DNA of 32,825 bases from Peptococcaceae bacterium BICA1-8 (GTDB taxonomy: Bacteria; Bacillota; Peptococcia; Peptococcales; BICA1-8), in assembly GCA_000802045.1 (NCBI GenBank), contig JUEF01000143.1, forward strand, positions 1-32,825, written 5' to 3'. Positions 16,449 to 24,789 of this stretch are shown in pieces; positions within the stretch are counted from its first letter, which is position 1, and every line of letters begins with the position of its first letter. The notes beneath the pieces were generated by a model. It did no database searches. It worked only from the letters and a program-made list of their open reading frames with translations, and had not been told where the DNA came from. Made by a program: the position numbers and the translations under genes.

Positions 16449-16486
16449 GCCCTCGTATATTTTTCAATGTATGCGAGGGGTTTTTT
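16449..16486 (+). terminator. Intrinsic terminator after crt
   Basis: CCCTCGTATA pairs with TATGCGAGGG, with a T-rich loop and TTTTTT after the stem. Only about 20 bp separate it from the next start codon, so downstream genes probably depend on partial read-through. Confidence 0.75.
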
Positions 16487-16504
16487 AAAAAGGAGGAATC
16501 TTTT

Positions 16505-17686
16505 GTGCGCGGTATACCTAAAGATGAGCTGGATAAAAGGATTAAAACCTTACAGGGGTTGCTGCAAAAAAAAGAAATTGATGGAGCTCTAATAATGCAA
16601 AACGCAGATTTATATTATTTTACTGGTACTATTCAGCGTTCATATCTTTTTATACCCTCTCAAGGTGAACCGATATTAATGGTTGAGAAAAGTATGGATA
16701 GGGCAAAAATGCAATCCGCTTTGGAAAATATAATACAAGTGGAAAGCCCCAAAAATATTCCTTATGTCTTAAAAAGTTTTGGCTATAACAAATTAAAAAA
16801 CCTGGGTTTTGAAGCTGATGTACTACCAACCAGCCAGTATTGGCGGTTCCAAAAGCTTTTTATAGACACTGAACTAATAGATATTAGTATCCTGATTCGT
16901 TCTATTCGCATGATAAAGTCCCCTTTAGAGTTAGAAAATATAAAAAAAGCTGCAAAAATGGCTGAGGAAGTTTTTGCTTTTGTCCAAGAAACTATTAGAG
17001 AAGGAATTAGTGAATTGGAACTGGCAGGGGTAATTGAAAAGTTCTCCAGGGAAAGAGGGCATCAGGGATTTGTTCGTACCCGAGGATATAACCAGGAATT
17101 TGGCTGTGTTTTACTGTTGTCTGGTGAAAATGGAGCAGTAACCAGCTATGGTAATAGTCCTTTAGGAGGACGGGGTGCTAGCAATGCCTTTACATGTGGT
17201 GTATCCCCAAGAAAAATAAGACGTAATGAATCAATAATCTTAGATTATCTACCATGTATAAACGGTTATATGGTTGATATCACCAGAACCTTTTGTATAG
17301 GCACTTTGCCTAACCATCTTGTTAGGGCTTATAATACAGCTCTTGAAATACAAGAAATAGTTAAGAACATTGCCCGGCCTGGGGTCAAATGTGAAGAACT
17401 TTATCATACTGCCCAGCAGATTGTCTTAGAAAACGGACTAGGGGAAAACTTTATGGGTCTGGAAAAGAAAGTGCCCTTTATTGGCCACGGAGTGGGGCTG
17501 GAGGTGGATGAACTTCCAGTAATTGCACCTAGGTCGGACATCCCTTTAGAGAAAAACATGGTATTAGCCTTGGAACCAAAATTTGTTTTTCCTGATGGAG
17601 CTGTGGGAATTGAAAACACCTTCGTTGTTACTGAAAGCGGGTTAAGTAATTTAATGAACTTTGCAGAAGGAATTCAATATCTATAG
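16505..17686 (+). CDS. M24-family peptidase (Xaa-Pro dipeptidase-like)
   Basis: The GTG at 16505 follows AAGGAGG at good spacing, giving 393 residues; the frame further upstream overlaps crt and its terminator. The N-terminal creatinase-like domain (1-165) precedes the pita-bread catalytic domain. All five metal ligands are visible: Asp in ILDYLP, Asp in MVDITRTF, His in FIGHGVGLE, Glu in LALEPKF and Glu in GIENTFVV. Such proteins cleave X-Pro peptides or act as creatinase-like hydrolases on small C-N bonds. Its place in a CoA-ester operon suggests a non-peptide or precursor substrate, but nothing in the sequence settles this. Confidence 0.88.
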   Translation: MRGIPKDELDKRIKTLQGLLQKKEIDGALIMQNADLYYFTGTIQRSYLFIPSQGEPILMVEKSMDRAKMQSALENIIQVESPKNIPYVLKSFGYNKLKNLGFEADVLPTSQYWRFQKLFIDTELIDISILIRSIRMIKSPLELENIKKAAKMAEEVFAFVQETIREGISELELAGVIEKFSRERGHQGFVRTRGYNQEFGCVLLLSGENGAVTSYGNSPLGGRGASNAFTCGVSPRKIRRNESIILDYLPCINGYMVDITRTFCIGTLPNHLVRAYNTALEIQEIVKNIARPGVKCEELYHTAQQIVLENGLGENFMGLEKKVPFIGHGVGLEVDELPVIAPRSDIPLEKNMVLALEPKFVFPDGAVGIENTFVVTESGLSNLMNFAEGIQYL

Positions 17687-17698
17687 GAGGGACAGAAG

Positions 17699-18544
17699 AT
17701 GAATGAGAATGATAGAAATATTTTAGATGGCTACTTAAAATTCGCAGCAATTATAAATGACTTGACCCCTATTGATTTAGGAATAGGCATTTTTGATAAA
17801 GAAAAATGCTTGGGTTATATTCCCGGAAAGTTAATGGATCTAGGTGCAAAGGCGGGAGATCCTGTTAAGGTTGGCAGCGGGGTATATAGAGCAATGAATG
17901 AACGAAAAAGAATTTTTTTACGGATAGATAAAGCTGTTTATGGCAGACCTTATTTGGTAGTTGCTTTACCAATTTACAGCAGTGATCAGCAGATTATAGG
18001 TGGTGCCGCCGTTACCCAACCCCTTGATAAATTTGATGAGGCCAAAACAATATCCAATAAAATGTTTGACAGCACTAGTATTTTGGCAAGTACAACTGAG
18101 GAAATATCTGCTCAGACCCAAGAAATATCTTCGATTTGCCAGACTCTAGCCGCCAGCGTTAAGCAAACCAATACTAGTATAAGAGAAATGGATCAGGTTT
18201 TAGGTTTAATTAAAAACATTGCAGGACAGACAAATCTGCTAGGACTAAATGCCGCTATTGAGTCTGCCAGGGTCGGAGAACACGGGCGAGGGTTTGGAGT
18301 TGTTGCAAACGAAATAAGAAAATTAGCGGGTAATAGTAACAATTCGATTGCGCAGATAGAACAGGTAATAAAAAAAATACAGGAGGAAAGTGAAAATATA
18401 TTTCAGCAGATTAATTACATTGATAATGTTATGGAACAAAGTGCAGGGGCTGCTACTAATCTTGTAAGCGCTGTTGAACAAGTGGCGTCCATGGCAGAAA
18501 ATTTAAGCATTCTTGCAAATAGGCTGGAAAGTGATGAATCATAA
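17699..18544 (+). CDS. Soluble methyl-accepting chemotaxis-type protein
   Basis: The product has 281 residues and no membrane segment. The N-terminal ~115 residues form a small sensor-like domain ([40 protein letters not shown]). The rest is a short coiled-coil signalling domain whose tip, [20 protein letters not shown], is diagnostic of chemoreceptors, followed by [22 protein letters not shown] precedes the ATG, 12 bp after the peptidase gene. Such cytoplasmic receptors sense an internal ligand and signal through CheA/CheW, which are not in this window. Co-transcription suggests it senses an intermediate of this pathway. Confidence 0.9.
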   Translation: MNENDRNILDGYLKFAAIINDLTPIDLGIGIFDKEKCLGYIPGKLMDLGAKAGDPVKVGSGVYRAMNERKRIFLRIDKAVYGRPYLVVALPIYSSDQQIIGGAAVTQPLDKFDEAKTISNKMFDSTSILASTTEEISAQTQEISSICQTLAASVKQTNTSIREMDQVLGLIKNIAGQTNLLGLNAAIESARVGEHGRGFGVVANEIRKLAGNSNNSIAQIEQVIKKIQEESENIFQQINYIDNVMEQSAGAATNLVSAVEQVASMAENLSILANRLESDES

Positions 18545-18563
18545 ATGAAGGGGGGTTTCTGCT

Positions 18564-19310
18564 TTGAAAATCATTGTCTTAGTTAAAGAAACCTTTGATA
18601 CAGAGGCAAAAATTTTGCTAGAAAGTCCAAATAATATAAGTCAAAAGGACGTTAAGTATATTATTAATCCCTATGATGAGTTTGCTATAGAAGAAGCTTT
18701 AAGGATAGTAGAAAAATTTGGAGGAGAAGTAATTCTTTGCAGTGTAGGCAGAGAGGATTCCCAAATAACTATTAGGAGCGGTTTGGCTTTAGGTGCAGAT
18801 AGAGCAAAATTGATAGTATCCGGAGCTACCGATAGTATTACAGTCAGTAAATTCTTAGCACAAAGCATATCCCAAGAGGGGTTTGATTTGATTTTAGCTG
18901 GCTGGGTTGCTATCGATGATAATAATGCTCAGGTACCTGCCCGATTAAGTGAATTATTGCAAATCCCTTTAGTTAATGTAGTCATAGAAATTGAAATTTC
19001 TGAAGATAAAATAATATGCCGACGGGATAGTGATGACAAGATAGAAATTGTTGAAACAGGGTTGCCGGCAATTATTGCAGTACAGCGAGGGATTAATGAG
19101 CCCCGCTACCCTACTGTTAAAAATATTCTGCAAGCTAAAAAGAAAAAAATTGAGTTTCTATATATGGAAAAAATTAAGGAAAAAGTGAACATAAATATAT
19201 CTTATGATGTCATCCAATCAAAACGGAAGGGACTTTTGATTGATGGTTCCTCTCCCCAAAAGGCTGTAACCATTTTAGTAGAAAAATTGAAAGAAGCAAA
19301 AGTATTGTAA
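18564..19310 (+). CDS. etfB: Electron transfer flavoprotein, beta subunit
   Basis: With EtfA this carries electrons from acyl-CoA dehydrogenase. It has 248 residues and starts at a TTG with GAAGGGGGG eight bases before it. Family text includes KIIVLVKETFD, INPYDEFAIEEALRIVE, SGLALGADRA, AGWVAIDDNNAQVPARLSE and the NEPRYPT motif. EtfA follows after 19 bp, and the quinone-linked Fe-S protein comes next. It may be a non-bifurcating Etf feeding the membrane, judged from the neighbour. Confidence 0.94.
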   Translation: MKIIVLVKETFDTEAKILLESPNNISQKDVKYIINPYDEFAIEEALRIVEKFGGEVILCSVGREDSQITIRSGLALGADRAKLIVSGATDSITVSKFLAQSISQEGFDLILAGWVAIDDNNAQVPARLSELLQIPLVNVVIEIEISEDKIICRRDSDDKIEIVETGLPAIIAVQRGINEPRYPTVKNILQAKKKKIEFLYMEKIKEKVNINISYDVIQSKRKGLLIDGSSPQKAVTILVEKLKEAKVL

Positions 19311-19329
19311 CAAAATGGGGTGGAAATAA

Positions 19330-20313
19330 ATGGGAAGACTGCTGGTTTTCGTTGAGCATAAGGATGGTTGTCTTAAAAAAATATCCCGGCAAATATTAGG
19401 ATATTTTAGTAATACTGGCGGGGAAAATGACTTTGAAATAACAGCTATTATAGTCGGTGACAGCATAGAAAAAAAAATAATAAATGAAACTGCCAGTTGG
19501 GGAGCTGATGAAATAATCCTTGTAGAAGATAAAGGTTTAATTAATTACAACCCTCTAATACTGGTTCAGGCAATAACAGAAATAATCAGGGGCAAAAATC
19601 CTCAGCTTGTGCTATTTGGTAATACTGCCTTGGGTAAAGATTTGGCTCCAAGACTAGCTCAAGTTTTTTCCCGACAAATGGTTAGTGATGTCATTGATAT
19701 TAACTTAGAAAAAGAAATAATAAACTTTATTCGTCCCATCTATGGCGGCAAAGCCTTTGAAAAAATAGAAATAAGCTCTAATAATCTCACTTTTGTAACG
19801 GTCAGACCGAATTCATTAGAAAGTTTTGTCAACTGTTATCAAACCCCCAAGGTACATAAACATCATACTCAAATTAACGATAATTTGCCCTATCTACTAA
19901 AGGAAGTAATAAAAAAAGCTGCTGAAGAAAAATCTCTAACTGAAGCAGAAATAATTGTCAGTGGCGGTAAAGGTATGCAGAAAGCGGAAAATTTTAAATT
20001 ACTTGAAGAGTTAGCTAAGGTCTTAGGGGGTGCTGTAGGAGCATCACGATCTGTGGTAGATGCAGGATGGATGCCATACTCGGTACAGGTAGGACAGACT
20101 GGCAAAACAGTAAAACCCAAAATATATATTGCCTGTGGAATATCCGGGGCTATGCAGCATTTAGCCGGCATGTCAACATCCCAGGTCATTGTTGCTATTA
20201 ATAAAGATCCGGATGCACCTATTTTCAAAGTAGCCGATTACGGAATTGTCGGCGACCTCCTACAGATAGTGCCGCTATTAACAGAAGAGTTGAGAAATAT
20301 GTATCGTGAGTAA
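19330..20313 (+). CDS. etfA: Electron transfer flavoprotein, alpha subunit
   Basis: The product has 327 residues. The N-terminal domain (about 1-190) is the Etf fold, and the C-terminal FAD domain (about 205-327) carries the strongest marks: GGKGMQ, GASRSVVDAGWMPYSVQVGQ, TGKTVKPKIYIACGISGAMQ, HLAGMSTSQVIVAINKD and FKVADYGIVGDL. No extra N-terminal ferredoxin domain is present. It pairs with the EtfB just upstream. The start ATG at 19330 has a GGGGTGG site. Confidence 0.95.
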   Translation: MGRLLVFVEHKDGCLKKISRQILGYFSNTGGENDFEITAIIVGDSIEKKIINETASWGADEIILVEDKGLINYNPLILVQAITEIIRGKNPQLVLFGNTALGKDLAPRLAQVFSRQMVSDVIDINLEKEIINFIRPIYGGKAFEKIEISSNNLTFVTVRPNSLESFVNCYQTPKVHKHHTQINDNLPYLLKEVIKKAAEEKSLTEAEIIVSGGKGMQKAENFKLLEELAKVLGGAVGASRSVVDAGWMPYSVQVGQTGKTVKPKIYIACGISGAMQHLAGMSTSQVIVAINKDPDAPIFKVADYGIVGDLLQIVPLLTEELRNMYRE

Positions 20314-20328
20314 AAAGCAGGTCTGGAT

Positions 20329-22317
20329 GTGCCAAGTAGGGAGATATACTGGAACATTTCTGGGCAATACTTTATGTATCTAATGATTTTAACAGCCTTA
20401 GGTTTTTTTGCTCATGGTGTATATAAGCATTACAAGCTGTGGTGTATGGGAAAGAAGGAAAATAGAAAAAGCAATTATATTAAATTTTTAGGTAATATCT
20501 TATCCCATCGTAATATCCTAAAAGAATCATTGCCAGGTTTTATGCATTTATTGATTTTTTTGGGTTTTATTATATTATTCTTAGCAACGGTAATTATTGG
20601 ACTGGAACATTATTTGCATTTAGAAATATTACAGGGTAATTTTTATTTGGGATATTCTTTGTTGACAGATTTTTTTGGTCTTGCAATTATTATTGGTATT
20701 GGAGCTGCTGTCCTGCGCAGGATAGTGAAGCCTGTCACTGAAGCAGATAATAAGCCTGAAGACTTTATAATCCTTGTCCTTATAGCGGTGATAGTAATAA
20801 CAGGATTTATTGTAGAAGGGCTCAGGCTGGCTATTTTAGATGTTAACTGGCAAAACTGGTCTCCAGTAGGCAAGGGGTTTAGTAGGATGTTTTTAGGATT
20901 TTCAGAATCTGCGCAAAAACATCTTCATCTCTTATTCTGGTGGCTGCATGTTTTTATAGTATGTGTTTTTATAGCTTTAATACCTGGTTCAAAACTGTTT
21001 CATTTGATAGCTGCATCATTAAATCAGATTTTAAAGAATGAGCAGTCCGGAAAAGTATTAAACAGTCTGGATCTAGAAGATGAAAATGCAGAAAGCTTTG
21101 GTACCGGAGAAATAAATGATTTTAGCTGGAAGCAGTTATTAGATTTAGATGCCTGTACAAGATGTGGCAGATGTCAAAATAACTGTCCGGCATATATAGC
21201 GGAAAAGCCTTTAAATCCAAAAGAATTAACACAAGATTTGAAAAAAGCATTATTCTTTGCAGGAAATATGAGTAATTTGAGCATTTCTAGGCATCATTTT
21301 TTTCAGGAGACTGCTTCAGGGATAGAGGCGGGTGGACTGTTTAATTATGTTTCTCCAGATGAAATATGGTCCTGCACAACTTGTTTAGCCTGCCAGGAAG
21401 TTTGTCCAATTGGTGTAGAGCATGTTCAAAAAATTATTGATCTCAGAAGATATATGGTTATGACAGCAGGGAAATTTCCTAAAGAATTGCAGACCACTTT
21501 TAGAAATCTCGACACAAACGGTAATCCCTGGGGAATAGGGTGGGCGTCTCGGGCAGATTGGACTGAAAACATAAATATTTATCAATCCAAGGAACCCAAG
21601 GAAGATGTTATCCTATATTGGCCGGGATGTTTTGGTTCTTATGACGAGAGAAATAAGAAAGTAACAAAGTCATTTATCGAAATACTAAATGCTGCTGAAG
21701 TAAAATACAAAATATTGGGAAACCAAGAAAAATGCTGCGGTGATTCTGCCCGGAGGTTAGGGAATGAGTTAATATTTCAAATGCTGGTCTCGGAGAATAT
21801 TGAAAACATTAAAAAAATGGGAATTAAAAAAATAGTAACCCAATGTCCCCATTGCTATAATACACTAAAGAATGAATATCCACAGTTTGGCGGGGATTAT
21901 GAAGTAGTACACCATACCCAGCTAATTGAAGAGTTAATTAAAGAAGGAAAATTATCTTTAGAAACTAATAAAGAATTAAAGATTACATTTCATGATCCTT
22001 GCTATTTAGGCAGGTATAACAATAGTTACGTTCCTGTAAGGAATTTATTAACCAGAATCTCAAATCTTTCTCTACTGGAGATGGACAATAAAATGGCAGA
22101 TAGCTTTTGCTGTGGAGCTGGGGGAGGTCAAATGTGGATAGAGGAAAATAAAGGCAAGAGAATTTCTTCAATCCGTTCCCTAGAAGTAGAAAAAACAGAT
22201 GCAGAAATATTGTGCACAGCCTGCCCATTTTGTCTTACTATGCTTTCAGATAGTTTGGAAGAAAAAAACATGGCTGTCTTGGATGTTGCAGAAATAATTA
22301 ATGGAATTAATAAATAA
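20329..22317 (+). CDS. Membrane Fe-S oxidoreductase (Etf:menaquinone type)
   Basis: This is a large fused protein of 662 residues. Residues 1-230 hold about five membrane helices with several His residues, like a NarI-type cytochrome b module. Next come two [4Fe-4S] motifs (CTRCGRCQNNCP near 275; CTTCLACQEVCP near 348) and two CCG domains (KCCGDSARR near 468; FCCGAGGGQMW near 593) like HdrB/GlpC. Proteins of this type next to etfBA are known in syntrophic butyrate oxidisers, where they pass electrons from EtfAB to menaquinone. The start is a GTG with a weak site, 15 bp after etfA. Confidence 0.92.
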   Translation: MPSREIYWNISGQYFMYLMILTALGFFAHGVYKHYKLWCMGKKENRKSNYIKFLGNILSHRNILKESLPGFMHLLIFLGFIILFLATVIIGLEHYLHLEILQGNFYLGYSLLTDFFGLAIIIGIGAAVLRRIVKPVTEADNKPEDFIILVLIAVIVITGFIVEGLRLAILDVNWQNWSPVGKGFSRMFLGFSESAQKHLHLLFWWLHVFIVCVFIALIPGSKLFHLIAASLNQILKNEQSGKVLNSLDLEDENAESFGTGEINDFSWKQLLDLDACTRCGRCQNNCPAYIAEKPLNPKELTQDLKKALFFAGNMSNLSISRHHFFQETASGIEAGGLFNYVSPDEIWSCTTCLACQEVCPIGVEHVQKIIDLRRYMVMTAGKFPKELQTTFRNLDTNGNPWGIGWASRADWTENINIYQSKEPKEDVILYWPGCFGSYDERNKKVTKSFIEILNAAEVKYKILGNQEKCCGDSARRLGNELIFQMLVSENIENIKKMGIKKIVTQCPHCYNTLKNEYPQFGGDYEVVHHTQLIEELIKEGKLSLETNKELKITFHDPCYLGRYNNSYVPVRNLLTRISNLSLLEMDNKMADSFCCGAGGGQMWIEENKGKRISSIRSLEVEKTDAEILCTACPFCLTMLSDSLEEKNMAVLDVAEIINGINK

Positions 22318-22372
22318 AGAAGGTATTTTAACTAATTTTCAGAATATTTGAAACAGGAGTAATAGTTAAGGG

Positions 22373-24541
22373 GTGATTAGTATCTTTTTTTCATTTTTAA
22401 TAGAAGAACTAGTAACAGGGCTGAGTATTGATAAAGATTATATTGTTAAAAGGGCATTGGAAATTTTCAGTAATACCTTACATACTTCTTTACCTGTTAT
22501 TGATACTAACGGAACTTATTTAGGGCTGGTTAAATTAAGGAGCTTGATAAATCCCAGTACTTTAGAAAAAAACAATAACATTTACGATTATGTTGTTCAG
22601 TCTCCTGCTATTAAAGATAATGTTAGTTATCATTCAGTAGATATAGATTGGGATAATGATTTTGATATTCTGCCTGTTATTAATGATAACGGTGAATTGA
22701 TTGGATTTATTCCTAAGGAAAAATTATTTAAAAACTCTTTTTTACAGCATAAAAAAATATCAAACTATATGCAGCAGCTCGTTAATTCTCTTTATAATGG
22801 TGTAGTGGCAATTGATAGTGAGGGTAAAATTGTAGCCTTTAACCCTGCCGCTGAGAGAATACTCGGGCAAAAAAAGGATGAAGCTTTAGGCAAGCATATG
22901 TCTTATCTCGATCCCGCAGGAGGACTTTTAGAGACACTTAAATCCGGAAAGACATCTATAGGTGTTAAAACCGAAATTAATGGATTTACCATACTCTCTA
23001 ATCGCTCTCCCATAAAAGGAGAGGATAAAAACGTTGGTGCTGTTGGGGTATTTGTAGATATTTCGGATATCGAAAGAATAAGTCGGGAGCTGGATGTAAA
23101 CAAAGCATTGGCTCAAGAGCTCAACGCCATAATTGAATCATCTTATGACGGATTATATATTATTGATAATACGGGACGGGTTGTCAGGGTTAATTCTTCC
23201 TGGGAAAAAATTTGTGGGTTTTCAAGGGATTATATTATTGGACGAACTGCCCGGGAACTAGTTTCCGATGGCTTTTATGATAACTCTGCTGCAATGCTAA
23301 CCCTCGAAAGAAAGGAAACCTCGACAGTAATGTTGGAGATAACCTCTGGGTGTAAAAAAGGGCAAAAAATAATTGCCACAGGAACACCTATTTTTGGTGT
23401 TGATGGAGAGGTAGAGCAGGTAGTAGTAAATGTCAGGGACATAACTGCCTTAGAAAATCTCAAATTTCAACTAGAAGAGACCAAAAAGTTGAGTAAAAAA
23501 TATGCCAGCGAATTAGAAGAGATACGCCTGCAACAGTATAAAATGGATGATATAGTAATTAATAGTCCAGCGATGCAAAGGGTGATTGACTTAGCTGTTA
23601 GAGTATCCCAGGTGGATTCTACAGTAATTATTACCGGAGAGTCTGGTGTAGGTAAAGAAGTAGTAACAAAAAAGATTCATTTGTTAAGTAAACGCAAAAA
23701 CAATTCATTTATTAAAATAAATTGTGGTGCTATCCCCGAAAATTTATTAGAGTCTGAATTATTTGGTTATGAGGGCGGGGCCTTTACCGGGGCAAAAAGA
23801 GAAGGTAAACCGGGTATGTTTGAGTTAGCATCTGGTGGAACCCTTTTCTTGGATGAAATAGGTGACATGCCGCTTAATCTTCAAGTAAAACTGTTAAGAG
23901 TACTTCAGGAAAAGGAAATTGTACGAGTTGGAGGAGTAAAACCGATTAAGATTGATACCAGAATAATTGCAGCAACCAATAAAGATTTAGCCTTAATGGT
24001 TAGAAGGGGTACTTTCCGGGAGGACTTATATTATCGGCTAAATGTAGTGAACATATTAATACCTCCTTTGAGAGCCCGTCCAGAGGACTTACCGCCATTA
24101 ATAAGTACAATTCTACAAAGTTTAAATAATAAATATGATAAGCAAAAAACACTTTCCCAATCCGTTGTTGAATCTTTATTAGGATATGATTGGCCAGGAA
24201 ATGTTAGGGAATTGGAAAATACTCTAGAAAGGCTGGTTGTCCTAATAAATGAAGATAATATCCAGTTGCCTCACCTACCAGATTATTTGCACAAGGAAAA
24301 TGATTTAAATACAAAAATTGTCACCATAAATGGTATTGCTCCCTTGAAAAGAGCTGTAGAGGACATGGAAAATCAATTATTAAAGAGAGCCCTCAAGGAA
24401 TATGGTACAACCAGAAAGGTTGCTAAGATTTTAGGTGTTAACCAGTCCACAATTGTCAGGAAAATGAAACAGTATAATATTGAAAAGGATGATGTAGATG
24501 AACATCAAGAAGATGCATACGCGCATCTCTTCAAGATATAA
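22373..24541 (+). CDS. Sigma-54-dependent activator with CBS-like and two PAS domains
   Basis: This enhancer-binding protein has 722 residues. Residues 1-125 look like a pair of CBS motifs (TSLPVIDTNGTYLGLVKLRSL; DILPVINDNGELIGFIPKEK, each broken here). PAS domains lie near 132-240 and 247-365. The AAA+ domain (397-630) has Walker A GESGVGKE, the sigma-54 contact loop GAFTGA near 470, and LFLDEIGDM. A C-terminal helix-turn-helix (TTRKVAKILGVNQSTIVRKM) binds DNA. No phosphoacceptor receiver is present, so it likely senses a ligand directly. It lies between the two blocks whose promoters are of sigma-54 type and probably drives both. The GTG start is uncertain. Confidence 0.92.
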   Translation: MISIFFSFLIEELVTGLSIDKDYIVKRALEIFSNTLHTSLPVIDTNGTYLGLVKLRSLINPSTLEKNNNIYDYVVQSPAIKDNVSYHSVDIDWDNDFDILPVINDNGELIGFIPKEKLFKNSFLQHKKISNYMQQLVNSLYNGVVAIDSEGKIVAFNPAAERILGQKKDEALGKHMSYLDPAGGLLETLKSGKTSIGVKTEINGFTILSNRSPIKGEDKNVGAVGVFVDISDIERISRELDVNKALAQELNAIIESSYDGLYIIDNTGRVVRVNSSWEKICGFSRDYIIGRTARELVSDGFYDNSAAMLTLERKETSTVMLEITSGCKKGQKIIATGTPIFGVDGEVEQVVVNVRDITALENLKFQLEETKKLSKKYASELEEIRLQQYKMDDIVINSPAMQRVIDLAVRVSQVDSTVIITGESGVGKEVVTKKIHLLSKRKNNSFIKINCGAIPENLLESELFGYEGGAFTGAKREGKPGMFELASGGTLFLDEIGDMPLNLQVKLLRVLQEKEIVRVGGVKPIKIDTRIIAATNKDLALMVRRGTFREDLYYRLNVVNILIPPLRARPEDLPPLISTILQSLNNKYDKQKTLSQSVVESLLGYDWPGNVRELENTLERLVVLINEDNIQLPHLPDYLHKENDLNTKIVTINGIAPLKRAVEDMENQLLKRALKEYGTTRKVAKILGVNQSTIVRKMKQYNIEKDDVDEHQEDAYAHLFKI

Positions 24542-24578
24542 AGGTTGAGAACTATTTTAAAGGTATTTCCTAAATGAT

Positions 24579-24596
24579 TGATGCAAATTTTCATCA
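24579..24596. promoter_or_regulatory. Candidate activator site 2
   Basis: TGATGCAAATTTTCATCA shares arms, spacing and most central bases with TGATGCACAAATACATCA at 10773-10790. It lies about 135 bp upstream of the second -24/-12 promoter, just after the activator gene. Confidence 0.6.
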
Positions 24597-24650
24597 GTAG
24601 GATAATAATAAGAAAAATAAATATCATTTCATAAATATTATTACTTAAAT

Positions 24651-24700
24651 AAACCTCTAATTTTCCGCTGATTTAAGGCAAATTAGAGGTTTTACTTTTT
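24651..24700 (+). terminator. Intrinsic terminator after the activator gene
   Basis: AAACCTCTAATTT pairs perfectly with AAATTAGAGGTTT across a 16-nt loop, followed by TTTTT. It separates the activator transcript from the second sigma-54 promoter 31 bp later. Confidence 0.8.
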
Positions 24701-24730
24701 AACCAATTTATTTTCAAACTAAATTGAATT

Positions 24731-24746
24731 TGGCATGGTTCTTGCA
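24731..24746 (+). promoter_or_regulatory. Sigma-54 (-24/-12) promoter of block two
   Basis: TGGCATGGTTCTTGCA fits the -24/-12 consensus with correct spacing, and its TGGCAT..TTGCA matches the block-one promoter. Transcription would start near 24758, only about 30 nt before the start codon. Confidence 0.88.
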
Positions 24747-24789
24747 ATTACCTTTAGTATATGTATCTCAAGGAAGGAGGTATTTAAAA

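Noticed and set aside
16282..16504. Upstream extension of the M24 peptidase and antisense frames across crt
   Set aside because: They overlap crt and its terminator; AAGGAGG sets the GTG at 16505.
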